In this document: in pieces, positions 43,376 to 55,010 of the stretch
How the letters are laid out: the number at the start of each line of letters is the position of its first letter
How positions within the stretch are numbered: the stretch's first letter is position 1
Assembly: GCA_911728455.2 (NCBI GenBank)
Contig: OU452238.1
Location: forward strand, 10,789,565-10,853,564
Origin: Marthasterias glacialis
Taxonomy: Eukaryota > Echinodermata > Asteroidea > Forcipulatida > Asteriidae
DNA: 64,000 nucleotides
Direction: 5' to 3'
Notes under the pieces: model-generated
Database searches by the model: none
What the model was told of the DNA's origin: nothing
The model's input: the letters and a program-made list of their open reading frames with translations, nothing else
Position numbers and translations under genes: made by a program

Positions 43376-43516
43376 ACTACACCAAGCTGAAAGCGATCAG
43401 GGCCCAATGGCATGGCGCTGGTTACCAAAGAATTATGTGCTTATGTACCCTGTAAAGCGCGTACTCCTATAGGCCGTGGCAGGGTGTAAGCGCAGAATGC
43501 CGCAGTAAGCAGAGCC

Positions 43517-45247
43517 ATGAAATTGGGCCCTGAAAGCGGCTCTTTTATTACGGTCGACAATGAGGGCTCAGAAAAGAAACCGGGTGGGCCCGAGAATACT
43601 TTCAGAATGCTAGAGCCCGATATTGCCCAGGGTAGGTGGGTACACTCTGACCTAGGAATGCAATGGGAAACTTTTGGGGATTTTAACCAAACTTACGATG
43701 CGCATAGGGTTCGATCAGGGGAGCCGGAGATAATGACATGGCATGTTTGACTTCTTCGCCTACCCAAAGAGATCTGGAACCATTTCACCCCACTGACTTT
43801 CAAACCATACTGGAACAGCTCACACCCACATCTTCATACCAGTTCCACGGCCCTCCTCAGGGTGGTCCCGTTCAACATACACACACACACTGGATGCATA
43901 CTCCATTCCACCAGGCTGAGCAACGCTTCACGCCACCATACTCCATGGAGGAACCCCTCTACAAAGAGGAACCATTAGAAATGCTCTGCACTGCATGACC
44001 CTATAGAGAGGAACCAGTATAGATGCTCTGCACTGCCCAACCCTATAGAGAGGAGCCAGTAGAGATGCTATGCACTGCACAACCCTATAACGAGGAGGCA
44101 GTAGAGATGCTCTGCACTGCACAACCCTACAGAGAGGAGCCAGTAGAGATGCTCTGCACTGCCCAACCCTATAGAGAGGAGCCAGTAGAGATGCAATGCA
44201 CTGCCCAACCCTATAGAGAGGAGCCAGTAGAGATGCAATGCACTGCACAACCCTATAACGAGGAGGCAGTAGAGATGCTCTGCACTGCACAACCCTACAG
44301 AGAGGAGCCAGTAGAGATGCTATGCACTGCACAACCCTATAGAGAGGAGCCAGTAGAGATGCTCTGCACTGCCCAACCCTATAGAGAGGAGCCAGTAGAG
44401 ATGCAATGCACTGCACAACCCTATAGAGAGGAGCCAGTAGAGATGCTCCGCACTGCACAACCCTATAGAGAGGAGCCAGTAGAGATGCTCTGCACTGCCC
44501 AACCCTATAGAGAGGAGCCAGTAGAGATGCAATGCACTGCACAACCCTATAACGAGGAGGCAGTAGAGATGCTCTGCACTGCACAACCCTATAGAGAGGA
44601 GGCAGTAGAGATGCTCAGCACTGCACAACCCTATAGAGAGGAGCCAGTAGAGATGCTATGCACTGCACAACCCTATAGAGAGGAGGCAGTAGAGATGCTC
44701 CGCACTGCACAACCCTATAGAGAGGAACCAGTATAGATGCTCCGCACTGCACAACCCTATAGAGAGGAACCAGTATAGATGCTCTGCACTGCACAACCCT
44801 ATAGAAAGGAGCCAGTAGAGATGCTCTGCACTGCACAACCCTATAGAGAGGAGGCAGTAGAGATGCTCTGCACTGCACAACCCTATAGAGAGGAGGCAGT
44901 AGAGATGCTCTGCACTGCACAACCCTATAGAGAGGAGGCAGTAGAGATGCTCTGCACTGCACAACCCTATAGAAAGGAGGCAGTAGAGATGCTCTGCACT
45001 GCACAACCCTATAGAGAGGAGGCAGTAGAGATGCTCTGCACTGCACAACCCTATAGAGAGGAGGCAGTAGAGATGCTCTGCACTGCACAACCCTATAGAA
45101 AGGAGGCAGTAGAGATGCTCTGCACTGCACAACCCTAAAGAGATGAGGCAGTAGAGATGCTCTGCACTGCACAACCCTATAGAGAGGAGGTAGTAGAGAT
45201 GCTCCGCACTGCACAACCCAATAGAGAGGAGCCAGTAGAGATGCTCT
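43517..45247 (+). pseudogene. Gypsy-like gag N-terminal region with a 42-bp coding minisatellite (copy A)
   Basis: The plus strand starts MKLGPESGSFITVDNEGS at 43517. It shares GxFITVD, a GGPxxTxRMLEP block, a GMQxETF block and an RSGEPE-like end with the start of the minus-strand element at 56,949. A stop at about 43,748 and others break the frame. From about 43,975 to 45,247 some thirty copies of a 42-bp unit encode CTAQPYREEPVEML-type 14-mers, with EE/KE and P/A variants. The array ends abruptly, with no gag core, protease or polymerase after it. It is a truncated relic related to the 50-57 kb element. Confidence 0.65.
43975..45247 (+). repeat. 42-bp minisatellite, about 30 units
   Basis: The unit is CTCTGCACTGCACAACCCTA followed by TAGAGAGGAGCCAGTAGAGATG. 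Variants are ordered in blocks: CCAGTAGAG units dominate the left half and GGCAGTAGAG units the right, suggesting stepwise amplification. The length is divisible by three, so the reading frame is kept. Long open frames also appear on the opposite strand as a by-product. Confidence 0.95.
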
Positions 45248-45454
45248 TGAGTGTTGAGGACAACGAGTTCGGAACATTTCGGATATTTTCGGAAAAGTAA
45301 TAATTTCTCCTTTTTGGCACGTGACCCTCTGACGATACCGGATGCTTTATTTTTTTCTGCAGTCCAAAATTGCCACTGTCGTAATGATTTTCAACGGAAA
45401 TTTTTTTTTTCGAGGATGGCAATTCTGGACTCTTGATATAAATCTTAGGTCAGA

Positions 45455-45885
45455 TATCATCCAAAGCTTAACGTGGGTTATGACACAATTATTTAACTCA
45501 TTACTTGTTACCAACGGTGGACGATGTCTTTGGATTAAAAAGGGAGCGTTGATGACGGGCTTTGTTTACTTTCAAAAAGCCTGGTTTAAACAGTTTGTAA
45601 AATTGTTACAAATTTATTCAAATATAGTGCCGAGTTTGTTTAGGGAAAAAAAGAAAAAAACGATAATGGGATGTGTCTGCAAATTTTTTTAATTTTATCA
45701 ACAAAAGAAATGTCCGACCATCAACGACACTGTCCGAATGTTGACGACAACGAGTTCAGAGCATTTCGGATACTTTCGGAAAAGGAGGAATCCCTCCTTT
45801 TTTGTCACGTGACATTTGGGTGATACCAGACCCTAAAATCGACAGAGAATAGTCGGAGATTTTGGGGTCTGGGAACCATACTAAT
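45455..45885 (-). mobile_element. hAT-like MITE, TAGTCTGGTTCCC family, copy 2 (inverted)
   Basis: The reverse complement shares TTAGTATGGTTCCCAGACCC, the CACGTGAC followed by AAAAGGAGG block, CGAACTCGTTGTCGTCAACA-like sequence and AAAGCCCGTCATCA with the copy at 35,466. A partial piece of the same family is at about 45,253-45,330. Confidence 0.6.
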
Positions 45886-45935
45886 CCTAAAATCGACAGA
45901 ATGGTCCTGGGAACCAGACTATGAAATGCCCCGCA

Positions 45936-47085
45936 CGCGATTTTTTCCCCGTACCACACGCTGAATAGGGAGCCACAGCGAGGCGTCCCGATTGGTCGGT
46001 TGCTGATGTATTATGCATGTTAGGTCACAAGAGTTCGTTTTATGTGCTACGACGCGTACATAAGCCCAGCATAAGTGTTGTACGTGCCATGTTTATAACT
46101 AATAAAGATCGAACAGGGTCAAGAGGCAAGGAAATGCATGAAGTAGGACAGTGACTCGCGATTGTAGGTTTCTTTAACAGCAAAACAAACAAAAAACACA
46201 GACATAAAAACACTCTATTGATCAAAAGTGACCGAGAGCAAAGAAAGTCAATGAAACACAGCTTAAAAGAAAATAAATAAAACACAAACAAATCACAGTA
46301 AAAGCTAACCCAATACCAAAACACAGTACCCAAGAAAGTTGCAGATTGAGATCAAAATAGCTTTAAAGACCGAGTCCATAGCAGTAATAACTCGTTCAAA
46401 CCAGGCAATTAAACTACCAAAATAATGGGAGAGCACAACCAAAAGCTGATGATGCCCCTTGCAGTGCTATAGGCTGCTGTCTGAAGCCAATTATTACTAC
46501 AAGGGGTGACTAACAACACACTCAAAGATTACACAAATTAAACCAAGTGTGTGAACAGTTTTAGGAGAAACATAAACAGTGGAAAGGTAATCAACTCTGA
46601 CGTTTATACAAGCTTTGTTCTACACCCGTGAAGTACCGAAAAACAGGTGGCCCATAATACCCTGTCATTTAAGGCTCTCCACAATACCATTTCTTAGTAC
46701 GAACACATTCTTAGGCTACCACATCTATGTCCCCACATTACTGACCAGAAACTCCCCTGTTGGCCACTACAGTGCACATCAGCAGGTAACTTAAAATACC
46801 GTAGAAAAAGGACCTCACACACACTTAACACGTATCTCAGATAGAAGTGACCTTGGTTATTCTTGCGGCGTCTGGAACACAAACACCATGCTGAACTTGC
46901 TGCTGAGTATTCCCTACATAGTACATTACAGAGCACGAGGAGGGTCTGTACTTTACGCCGATCACACAAAACTTTCGTGTGCAACAGCCTGCGACCTAAA
47001 CATGCATAATGCATTTTGTAACTGACCAATCGGGACGCTTCGCTGTAGCTCCCTATTGAGCGTGTGGTACGGAAAAAAAATCGCG
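45936..47085 (+). mobile_element. 1.15-kb inverted-repeat element, unit 1
   Basis: Ends CGCGATTTTTTCCCCGTACC and (reverse complement) CGCGATTTTTTTTCCGTACC are inverted over about 80 bp, covering ACCACACGCT and CGTCCCGATTGGTC. The interior is non-coding and A-rich. It is nearly identical in order to unit 2. Confidence 0.75.
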
Positions 47086-47156
47086 GGCCGCTCCACGGGC
47101 TCTTCCCCATACAATTGTGCAGTACAGCTCTCCCACATGGGGGTGTGCAGTGCGGG

Positions 47157-48235
47157 CGCGATTTTTTTCCCGTACCACACGCAGAATAGGCAGCCACAGC
47201 GAGGCGTCCCGATTGGTCGGTGGTAATGTATTATGCATGTTAGGTCACAAGAGTTCGTTTTATGTGCTACGACGCGTACATAAGCACAGCATAAGTGTTT
47301 GTACGTGCCATGTTCATGAACTAATAAAGGGTCAAGACGCAAGGAAATCCATGAAGTGGGACAGTGACTCGCGATTGTAGGTTTCTTTAACAGCAAAACA
47401 AACAAAAAACACTGACATAAAAACACTTTATTGATCAAAAGTGACCGAAAGCAAAGAAAGTCAATGAAACACAGCTTAAAAGAAAATAAATAAAACACAA
47501 ACAAATCACAGTAAAAGCTAACCCAATACCAAAACACAGTACCCAAGAAAGTTGCAGATTGAGATCAAAATAGCTTTAAAGACCGAGTCCATAGCAGTAA
47601 TAACTCGTTCAAACCAGGCAATTAAACTACCAAAATAATGGGAGAGCACAACCAAAAGCTGATGATGCCCCTTGCAGTGCTATAGGCTGCTGTCTGAAGC
47701 CAATTATTACTACAAGGGGTGACTAACAACACACTCAAAGATTACACAAGAGGCTAAATTAACCAAGCTTTGTTCTACACCTGTGAAGTACCGAAAAACA
47801 GGTGGCCCATAATACCCTGTCATTTAAGGCTCTCCACAATCCCAATTCTTAGCACACACATTCTTAAGCTACCACATCAAGGTCCCACATTACAGACCAG
47901 AAACTCCCCTGTTGGCCACTAGTGCACTTAAGCAGGTAACTTAAAATACCGTAGAAAAAGGACCCCACATACACTTAATACGTATCTCATAAAAGTGACC
48001 TTGGTTATTCTTGCGGCGTCTGGAACACAAACACTATGCTGAACTTGCTGCTAAGTATTCCCTACATAGTTCATTACAGAGAGCACAAGGAGGGTCTGTA
48101 CTTTACGCCGATCACACACAACTTTCGTGTGAAACAGCCTGCGACCTAACATGCATAATGCATTTTGTAACTGACCAATCGGGACGCTTCGCTGTAGCTC
48201 CATATTGAGCGTGTGGTACGGGAAAAAAAATCGCG
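47157..48235 (+). mobile_element. 1.08-kb inverted-repeat element, unit 2
   Basis: Same orientation and termini as unit 1, with small indels. The 71-bp spacer (47,086-47,156) contains CCATACAATTGTGCAGTACA and GGGTGTGCAGTGCGGG. These resemble the 30-bp repeat of the Gypsy-like gag at 55-56 kb. Confidence 0.75.
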
Positions 48236-48918
48236 AGCGGCCCCGCAATGTACGACCAAAGGGAGAAGGGCACTATCATGCGCAAACCTCCGAGACAAAG
48301 CCCTTGGGCATGGATCAACAATCACAGTGGCAGACGGACCTGAAGCAAGGGACGAAGAGAGCACCGGGGGTACATGCAACCACGGAGGCCCCACCAGCGG
48401 TGACGACGCAGAACAGACCAGCGGCACGCGGTTTTTTCCGTAGATGGGTTGCGCTGAAAACAATTATTCATATATTCTATGCCCTAAATATCTGCGCATG
48501 CGCACATTGTATTCGCAATCGCAATCGCGATACGCAAAAAATATTGCGCCATCCACAAATGATGACTTTATCACAGTGGGGATAAAGGCCCGGATATAGA
48601 AGATATAATAATATTCACATGAGAAATGTTGCTCTTCTGGTAGCAGTCACTTCCTAACTTCCTGGTTGAGGGTTGTTAGCTAGGTGTGTGTCATAAGCTT
48701 TGAGTTTTTTTCCCACATTCAATGCATTTTACATCATTGTGGGTTGCTGTGTTTCCACAAATTCCTACCTCCTGACAAATAGTTGGAATATTTGTTTAGA
48801 TTATTTTTAGCTTGCGTGTTTATTGCCTTGAATTCATTCAACACTGTTGTTTGCACCTGTGGTTTTAAGTTTTATTTTCGTTTTTTTTTTTATTTGATTA
48901 TTTTTTAGGTTTACTTTT
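48236..48918. other. No gene seen
   Basis: The first 200 bp are GC-richer (about 48,240-48,440), with open frames on both strands that match nothing recognised. The rest is A/T-rich. Confidence 0.3.
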
Positions 48919-49576
48919 CGTCACTGACACCACGAACTAACACAAATGTATAAAAAACAATGAAAAACATAAGAATTTCGTTTTTTCTGGTTATTGCCTG
49001 TTTGCATCATGAACATCAACTGAATGATATATCAAGGGCGAAACATGTGTAAAATGGTAGATTTTAAAGATTGTGTGAACCAGTAATTGCATATTTTGCG
49101 CTTTAATAGCACCACGAACTAACACAGATGTGATCGTTCCCATCTTGGTCACAAATGCACTCAATCCCCGCATATGTTTGTACGTACATTCTGTACACAT
49201 GCGCAGCATCGAGGTTGTCAATGTGTGTGTGCGCGCGCGCTCGGATCAGCGCTTTTTCGATTTCACGAACTAACACCAATGTGTGAGTGCGCGCCACAGC
49301 ACAGAAGCAGCGTCTCACACACAAGAGGCAGCGTTTTTTCGATTCCACGAACTAACACACATCTCTAACATTGAATAACTTCGTAGATCATTGTGTTTTT
49401 TACTGGATGAAAACCAAATCAGATAGTGTAAAAGTAAAATTTTCCTGTAAATAAGTAACAAACCAAACAAATGAACACTTTTACTGGCTGAAGCATTCTT
49501 AACTTGCGTATGAGTGTAACTTCAAATGTTCTTACGAACAGCGCGCACTGTGTGTTAGTTCGTGGTGTCAGTGACG
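48919..49576 (+). mobile_element. 658-bp inverted-repeat element with CACGAACTAACACA motifs
   Basis: The left end CGTCACTGACACCACGAACT continues to AACACA and pairs perfectly with the right end TGTGTTAGTTCGTGGTGTCAGTGACG (quoted in parts: TGTGTTAGTTCG, TGGTGTCAGTGACG). Additional CACGAACTAACAC copies lie near 49,112, 49,266 and 49,348, each preceded by a TTTCGATT- or AATAGCAC-type string. No coding sequence. Confidence 0.75.
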
Positions 49577-50002
49577 TTTTATTGGCTGTTGTTTTAAACT
49601 GTTCTTCCGTTCTTAGGCTTGTCTCAGTCAGTTCTTGGTTAACTATAAATTGGTCTGATTTTTAGGATTCATAACTTTTTACAAGCTTTTGGTTGTCCGT
49701 GTCTGTTATTGGCCAAGGTATATTGTTTTGTTTGTGGAGTTAATTTGATAATGAAATGTCATGAAATAAATTTATTCATGGTTTTTGTTGTTGAATCTTA
49801 ATACTACATTTGTTGTCTCTTTTCCTAGGAGTATCTTGCAATTAGACCTAGTTCCTAAATATTCAGTATTATATTTCACAGGGAATAAAGTTTTAAAATC
49901 AGATGTTCTACAATTGAAATAATGTAACAAGGAAAAAGCAGCCATCTTATGCATATTTTAAAGTTCAAAAGTCCACTCCTGATGAATTCTTAAATGTTAT
50001 TA
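49577..50002. other. No gene seen
   Basis: A/T-rich sequence without recognised exons or repeats. Confidence 0.3.
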
Positions 50003-51340
50003 CTATTTCACGTAATCTGGGGCCCCTGGCCGATGCTGCTGTTCCAGGGGAGCCGCGGTCCCTGCCGGAACGGGGCTTAGCCCAGGGCATAGGGGAAGTT
50101 GGGGGCCTCTCCGAGTGGGGCCGGCCCTCCCTTCTGGATGCTGTCCCTTCTGGGGATGATCGTGGAGGGGTCTGTCGTTTTTCACGGGGCTCAGCCCAGG
50201 GCGTAGGGGGAAATGGGGGCCTCTCTTCCGGATGCTGCTGGAGATGATGGTGGAGGGGTAGGTTACTTCTCCAGATGTGGTGGTGATGGAGTTCGTGGGG
50301 GCTGCTTCCTGCATGTGTAGTCCTCCTGTGGCGGGGGGTTAAAAGTGGAGCGTATCAATTGATAACAGACCACAAAAAGTAGGTTCGAAATTGGCTCTGT
50401 AATATGAGGTTGGGTTGGCCGGACCAACACATGAGGCAGGCAGACAGTGTTTTATTTCACAAGACAACGTACAACAGGATGGAATAGAAAAGAGAAAATA
50501 AAATCCATTAGTTACATAATAAAATGACCCCATAGTACAATGAGTATAATTAACAGGACTATAAAAACAAAAGGTTTCACCTAAATGGATAGTGATATCA
50601 CAAAGTAGGCCAACCAGCAAATATTAATGCAGAGGTATAATTATATTGAATGCAGATAGTAGCCTAACCGGGCATTAACTTTAGCAGGACTAGGAGAAGT
50701 CTAATGTCAACCACTGAATCAAAGTGCAAACAAGTACATGTAAAATCCTAGTGTCACCTCAGTTACAGTCAAGGCTAAATAAGACTACATCAGGTTAGAT
50801 ATTTATCCTCTAAATTACGCAGCAATTATAATTGACAACACACATATTATTTTCCCTATCGGTGAAGAATGAGGGCGCCCTTAATGCTGAATACATGTAC
50901 GTGTCATTTCTAGCAGAAATACCCCTAAAAATACATTGTAAGACCTAAAATCAGTGTAATTCATCTTTAGTTTAACAGAGCTACACCATGGACCTGATCA
51001 TAATTAATGTAAGTTTGACACAAGCACACTTTAAAAGAATATGCGTGACCTTGTTACACAAAAATACCCTCAACATGCGATGCCGCTCTAGCATAAAGCA
51101 CCGTTGGCATGGGCGGCGCCATCTTGGACCAAAATAAACAATGCAAAATCTTAAAGTTACGAAGCCCCAAGCAGGTTTCTGAACTATCTCAACATAAGAG
51201 TGGCATCTATAAAGTTAAGTTGTCATGGGCAAACAGTTTTCTCTGCAATTATAATGATTAAAACAAGGAAAATCCATACCTGTAATATTAGGTTGGGTTG
51301 GCCGGACCAACACACGAGACAGGCAGACAGTGTTTACCAA
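50003..51340 (-). other. 3' region of the Gypsy-like element or flank, with a 56-bp direct repeat
   Basis: A GC-rich open frame at 50,003-50,314 contains two copies of a GGCCTCTxxxxGGG/GCCCAGGGC block and is not recognised. The string GGTTGGGTTGGCCGGACCAA with its flanks occurs at about 50,397-50,452 and again at 51,281-51,336, in the same orientation and 884 bp apart. This could be an LTR pair, a duplicated exon edge or unrelated repeats. The sequence between is A/T-rich. Confidence 0.3.
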
Positions 51341-51399
51341 CTGCCGCGTGGTGGCGCCGTCACCGCTCCAACTGTGGTCGCGCTTGCCCGCTCCAGTGA

Positions 51400-51775
51400 A
51401 GGACGCGCTAAAGACGCTGCCTTACCAATCCTACACTCCGAAGCAGTTGGGGGTGGTTCCGTGTGGTCCCAGTCCCCCACCTGCTCCATCGGCTCCTCCC
51501 CATCCAACTCCGACCCGCTGGCGTTCGAGGGCGTCCTCTTTCTCTCTCTCCCGAACGTCAATGTGTGCAACCAGTCCAGGGTTCTTGGAGCAGAACAGGA
51601 GATGCCGGTCCCTCATGTCCGGCCTGTAGAATTTCTGGCCGCAACCAGCGAAGCACTCAAAGGGCATCTCCACATGGAGTGCTGGGCAAGCGGTTTCCAA
51701 GTGTCTGTTGAGGTTGCCCGCCCCGGGTGCAGGTCTGGCCACAGTGGCCACAAGCCGGCATCCTGCAAAGAGAAG
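51400..51775 (-). pseudogene. Zinc-finger reading frame downstream of the Gypsy-like integrase
   Basis: After a good acceptor (CTTCTCTTTGCAG, about 51,766) the minus strand reads MPACGHCGQTCTRGG. A one-base frameshift then shifts it to NLNRHLETACPALH. FECFAGCGQKFYRPDMRDRH with a following LLFC comes next. Together these suggest two adjacent C2H2/C2HC-type fingers. An acidic or low-complexity tail follows; the frame there is uncertain. Such a zinc-finger frame 3' of the polymerase is not standard for Ty3/Gypsy elements. It may be an accessory ORF or a captured host exon. Confidence 0.5.
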
Positions 51776-52138
51776 AGGGAGAGACAAGATTATTAGCGAC
51801 GACAAGACAATACCGGCTGGGTTTGTGAATTTTCCGCCCACCCCGCGTTACTCTTTGGGGGATAGGTTCGTGTTTGTCCCCCATTGGCGGTGGTAGCTCT
51901 CCCCCTGCGACCTCCCCTGCTGTCTGTCCGCCCGTCACGTGCTCCGGGGGGGGGGGTCGTCTCTTCTCTTGCTGTCTGTCCGCCCATCACGTGCTCCGGG
52001 GCGGCGTCTCTTCATCTTTAGGTGGAGTCCTCTCGTTCCTTTGGGCTGACGCCCACTTGATCCCCACGGGGTGGTGTAGACTTCCCTGGGGGCCGCTGGT
52101 CGTCCTGGTCTTGCCCGAGTGGCACAGTCAGCATCTTG

Positions 52139-52560
52139 TCAGATGCAACTCCCCAAACTTGCAATCCAGTTTCGTCCTCCACATCCATCAATTCCTTCCG
52201 AGCCACTGTGTCGTTTTGGCATTTCTTCCTCCACTCCGCCGCCACCTTGCCCCGATATGGTTTGACGCGGTTGAAATGGACTACTTTGGCCTTGCCCCTT
52301 GACTTTCCCTCGTGGGACCACCACCTTCCACTTGACCATGTTGCTACCCGGCTGATCCCAAGCTATAGAACACCGTCCTCCAGACGGAGAGTTTCCCACT
52401 TGGCCCACCAGAATTTCGTACCTTCGTCCAGTGCTGCTATCTCCTGCCAGCTGGGCCAGGATGTTCCCTTGCGTAACCACCGTCTTATCTTCTGGAGTTC
52501 AGGGTCATCTTGTTGTTCTGCCTGGAGGCCTTCTTTGTCCCAAATCTCGACTGTCCCGTT
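52139..52560 (-). pseudogene. Gypsy-like integrase remnants (core deleted)
   Basis: A piece with WLRKGTSWPSWQEIAAL-type sequence, usual between RNase H and integrase, is followed within about 100 bp by VKWKVVVPRGKVKG and a KVVHFNRVKPY-like integrase tail. No H2C2 finger or DDE core separates them. Confidence 0.55.
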
Positions 52561-52578
52561 ACAGCCCCCACCAACATC

Positions 52579-53595
52579 TCATCCTGTCGTGCCTCCTCTG
52601 CTGCTGCTGTGTTGGGGTGGTTCCAGGCTGGAGGGGTGCCACCCGTATAGCACCACGGTCTCCCCTTTCGATCGTCTGCACTGGCCACAAGGGATCTGGG
52701 AGATGGCGTCGGCGTTAATGTGTTTCTTCCCTGCTCTATGTTCAATGTTGAAGTCGTAGCACCCCAACCGCTGTATCCACCTTGCCGTCTGTCCCTCTGG
52801 TTCACGAAACTGGAAGAGCCACCGCAGGGACCCATGGTCCGTGCGGAGAAGAAACCTTCTGCCCAGCCAGGTTCACCACTGCTACTTGCCACTGGAGGCC
52901 GGCCAGCACCTCCATCAGGCGCTCGAAGGTCGCCGGGGCATTGCATAGCCCAAATGACATCACGGTAAACTGGTAGAGCCCATTATGCATGCTAAATGCC
53001 GTCTTCTCTCGGTCCGCCTCATCCATGCCCACCTGCCAGTAGCCACTCGCCTGGTCGAGGGTGCAAAACCATCTCGCCCCGCTCAGGGCGTCTAGATTGT
53101 CGTCAATCCGAGGAATAGGGTATGCGTCTTTGATGGTCGCCTCGTTAACCTTCCGGTAAACGACACAGAATCGTACAGTTCCATCCTTCCGCACGAGCGA
53201 CACGGGTGAGGACCAAGGACTACCAGAAGGTTCAACACCCCATCTCTAAGCATCTGTTCCACTTGCTTTTCTGCTTCTTCTCGCTTGTGGGTCGGTAATC
53301 GTCTGGTCGGCTGTCGTATGGGTGCTGCCGTTCCAGTGTCGATACTATGTTTAGCCATCTCTGTCCTACCGAGGCGGCAATCCGGCCCCGTGAACGCCTC
53401 TGCGAACTCCGTCAGTAACCCTGCCAACCTGGCGCTCTCGTGGGCGGGCAAATTCGCTGCACCCCGTTCTAAGAGTTCCTGTAAGTGGCCCGGCACTTCC
53501 TGTTGATCAGTGCCTTGGGTGGAGAGGTGGTTCACGTTCCCCCTGCTCAGTCTGCTCAAAGATGTCCTGCTGGTCCACCGGCGAGAACAGCGCAA
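52579..53595 (-). pseudogene. Gypsy-like reverse transcriptase/RNase H with palm deletion
   Basis: RT fingers begin near 53,330 (RQPTRRLPTHKREEAEKQVE), then frameshift into MSLVRKDGTVRFCVVYRKVN at 53,203. The palm A motif LDQASGYWQV is at about 53,060-53,030 and the B region MSFGLCNAPATFERLMEVL at about 52,975-52,915. The next sequence matches the far end of RNase H, so about 400-500 nt of coding sequence, including YxDD, are lost. Confidence 0.7.
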
Positions 53596-54067
53596 GGCAG
53601 GTACCCTTGTAGATAATTAGTGGGTCGGGCATCGGGTTAAGTACCCTAACAGGTAGAGCTCCTTCCGTAGTGTCGACTAACCCTGTTGCGATTGCTATTT
53701 GACAGCCGTCTGTCGATTCGAGGTTCGGGTACACTATGCCAGTTCGAAGCTTCTGTTTCCCTGCCACCTCACCCCGGATGATGGCCTCGTGTCCCGTCGG
53801 TATGATCATGTTCTCAGTAGCATGGACCCTCGCCACCGAAGTGCGGTGTCTGTGACTCACCAGAGCAACGGTCGTCCCGTTGATGAGGAATGTGTTGTCC
53901 TCCCATCGCCACTGGCATCGGTAAGTTGACAAAAAATCGATTCCAAGGATAACATCTGGCTCTATGTTCACCACTTTGCAGGTATGGCTGATGGACTGAC
54001 CCCCAATTTCCAGCATGAACTTGGCCTGTCCTGGGGCCTGCATCGGGCTCCCGTCTGCCTGCCTCAA
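53507..54067 (-). pseudogene. Gypsy-like aspartic protease region (active site damaged)
   Basis: The frame has LEIGGQSISHTC, VILGIDFLSTYRCQWRW and an FLINGTTVALV-like strand, as in retropepsins. The expected catalytic Asp lies in the preceding frame as CFLLDTRDP, at about 54,110: LLDT is present, but the following Gly and the rest of the loop are disrupted by a frameshift or deletion. Confidence 0.6.
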
Positions 54068-55010
54068 GGTCCAGGGTGGAGGTTGGAGTTGCGGTTTCTC
54101 GGATCCCGAGTGTCTAGTAGGAAGCAGACCGGCAGTGACGCCACCTTCCCCGAGACGTAGTTTTCACTGGGAAGCATCCTTGCATTAGTCTGGCCCTGCC
54201 TCGGATGGTCCGCCCCGGATGGTTGTTGGGGTGGTTTGGCCTCGTGTGTTTTCTTTGGGCTATTGTTGAACCCCCGCCTCCGGTACGGGCAGTCACGCCC
54301 AAAATGGCCCAGTTCGTGGCATGCAAAGCATTCCATCAGCGTCCAGTCTAGTTGCCGGTGCATGTAGTTGGCTTTTCCTCCGTCGGCAGTTGGCTTGGGC
54401 TGCAGGGGTTGCACCACCCGCACGTCTCTCACTCTGGGTTTAATGCCTTTCTTGTTATGCACTTGGGAGTCAAGGAACGCCTCCATTTCTGTTGCGAGTG
54501 TGATTGCCTCTGACAACATCGTTGCCTTCCTTGAGAACACATGATATTGTAATTGCTAGTCGCCCAGTGCATTGTGGAATGCTTCCACTGCGAGATCCTC
54601 TCTGGCCTGTGTCGGCAACTTCGGGGTAGCTTTTCGACACCAATTGCCGGACGGATTGTCCCAGGCTGCGGATCGATTCATCCCGACCCCTGGTGCACAT
54701 AGATAACTGGGCCCAGTGCAATGGAATCTGAGCCGTCACCCCAAACCATTGTTTAAAGTACTCCAGTATGGCGGAGTACTCCTGGCGTGCGTCTGGCGCC
54801 ATGTCCATCAGTGCTTCTTGTGCCGAGCCTTTCAAAAGCGACGCCAGAAATAGTGCCTTCTCCTTGTCGCTCAAAGTGGATGAGGTAGTCTGCCCAAGAG
54901 GAGACCCCATCAAACTTACCAGGGAGCATCGTCGGCTTACAACTTCCGAGTGTTGCCGCTGGCCTGCTCCTTGTTGGCATGGCAGGTACTGCTGGCGCGA
55001 CTTTAGCAGC
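54064..55010 (-). pseudogene. Gypsy-like gag core and CCHC nucleocapsid (frameshifted)
   Basis: Pieces in three frames: MLPGKFDGVSSWADYLIHFE, SDKEKALFLASLLKGSAQEA, FKQWFGVTAQIPLHW and FSRKATMLSEAITLATEMEA, then CFACHELGHFGRDCPYRRRG. It is a capsid-like helical region followed by one zinc knuckle. The same gag core is seen on the opposite strand at 57,223-57,597. Confidence 0.7.

Noticed and set aside
43928..45277. Long minus-strand open frames (RASLLPPLYRVVQC-type and SAEHLYCLLSIGLC-type repeats)
   Set aside because: Antisense shadows of the 42-bp minisatellite; the plus-strand frame matches the gag context.
46962..47546. 194-aa minus-strand frame with hydrophobic stretches
   Set aside because: It spans the junction between the two tandem inverted-repeat elements. 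A fragment of it recurs in the other unit only because the DNA is duplicated.
51200..51796. 198-aa plus-strand frame
   Set aside because: Antisense to the zinc-finger frame of the Gypsy-like element; high GC keeps several frames open.
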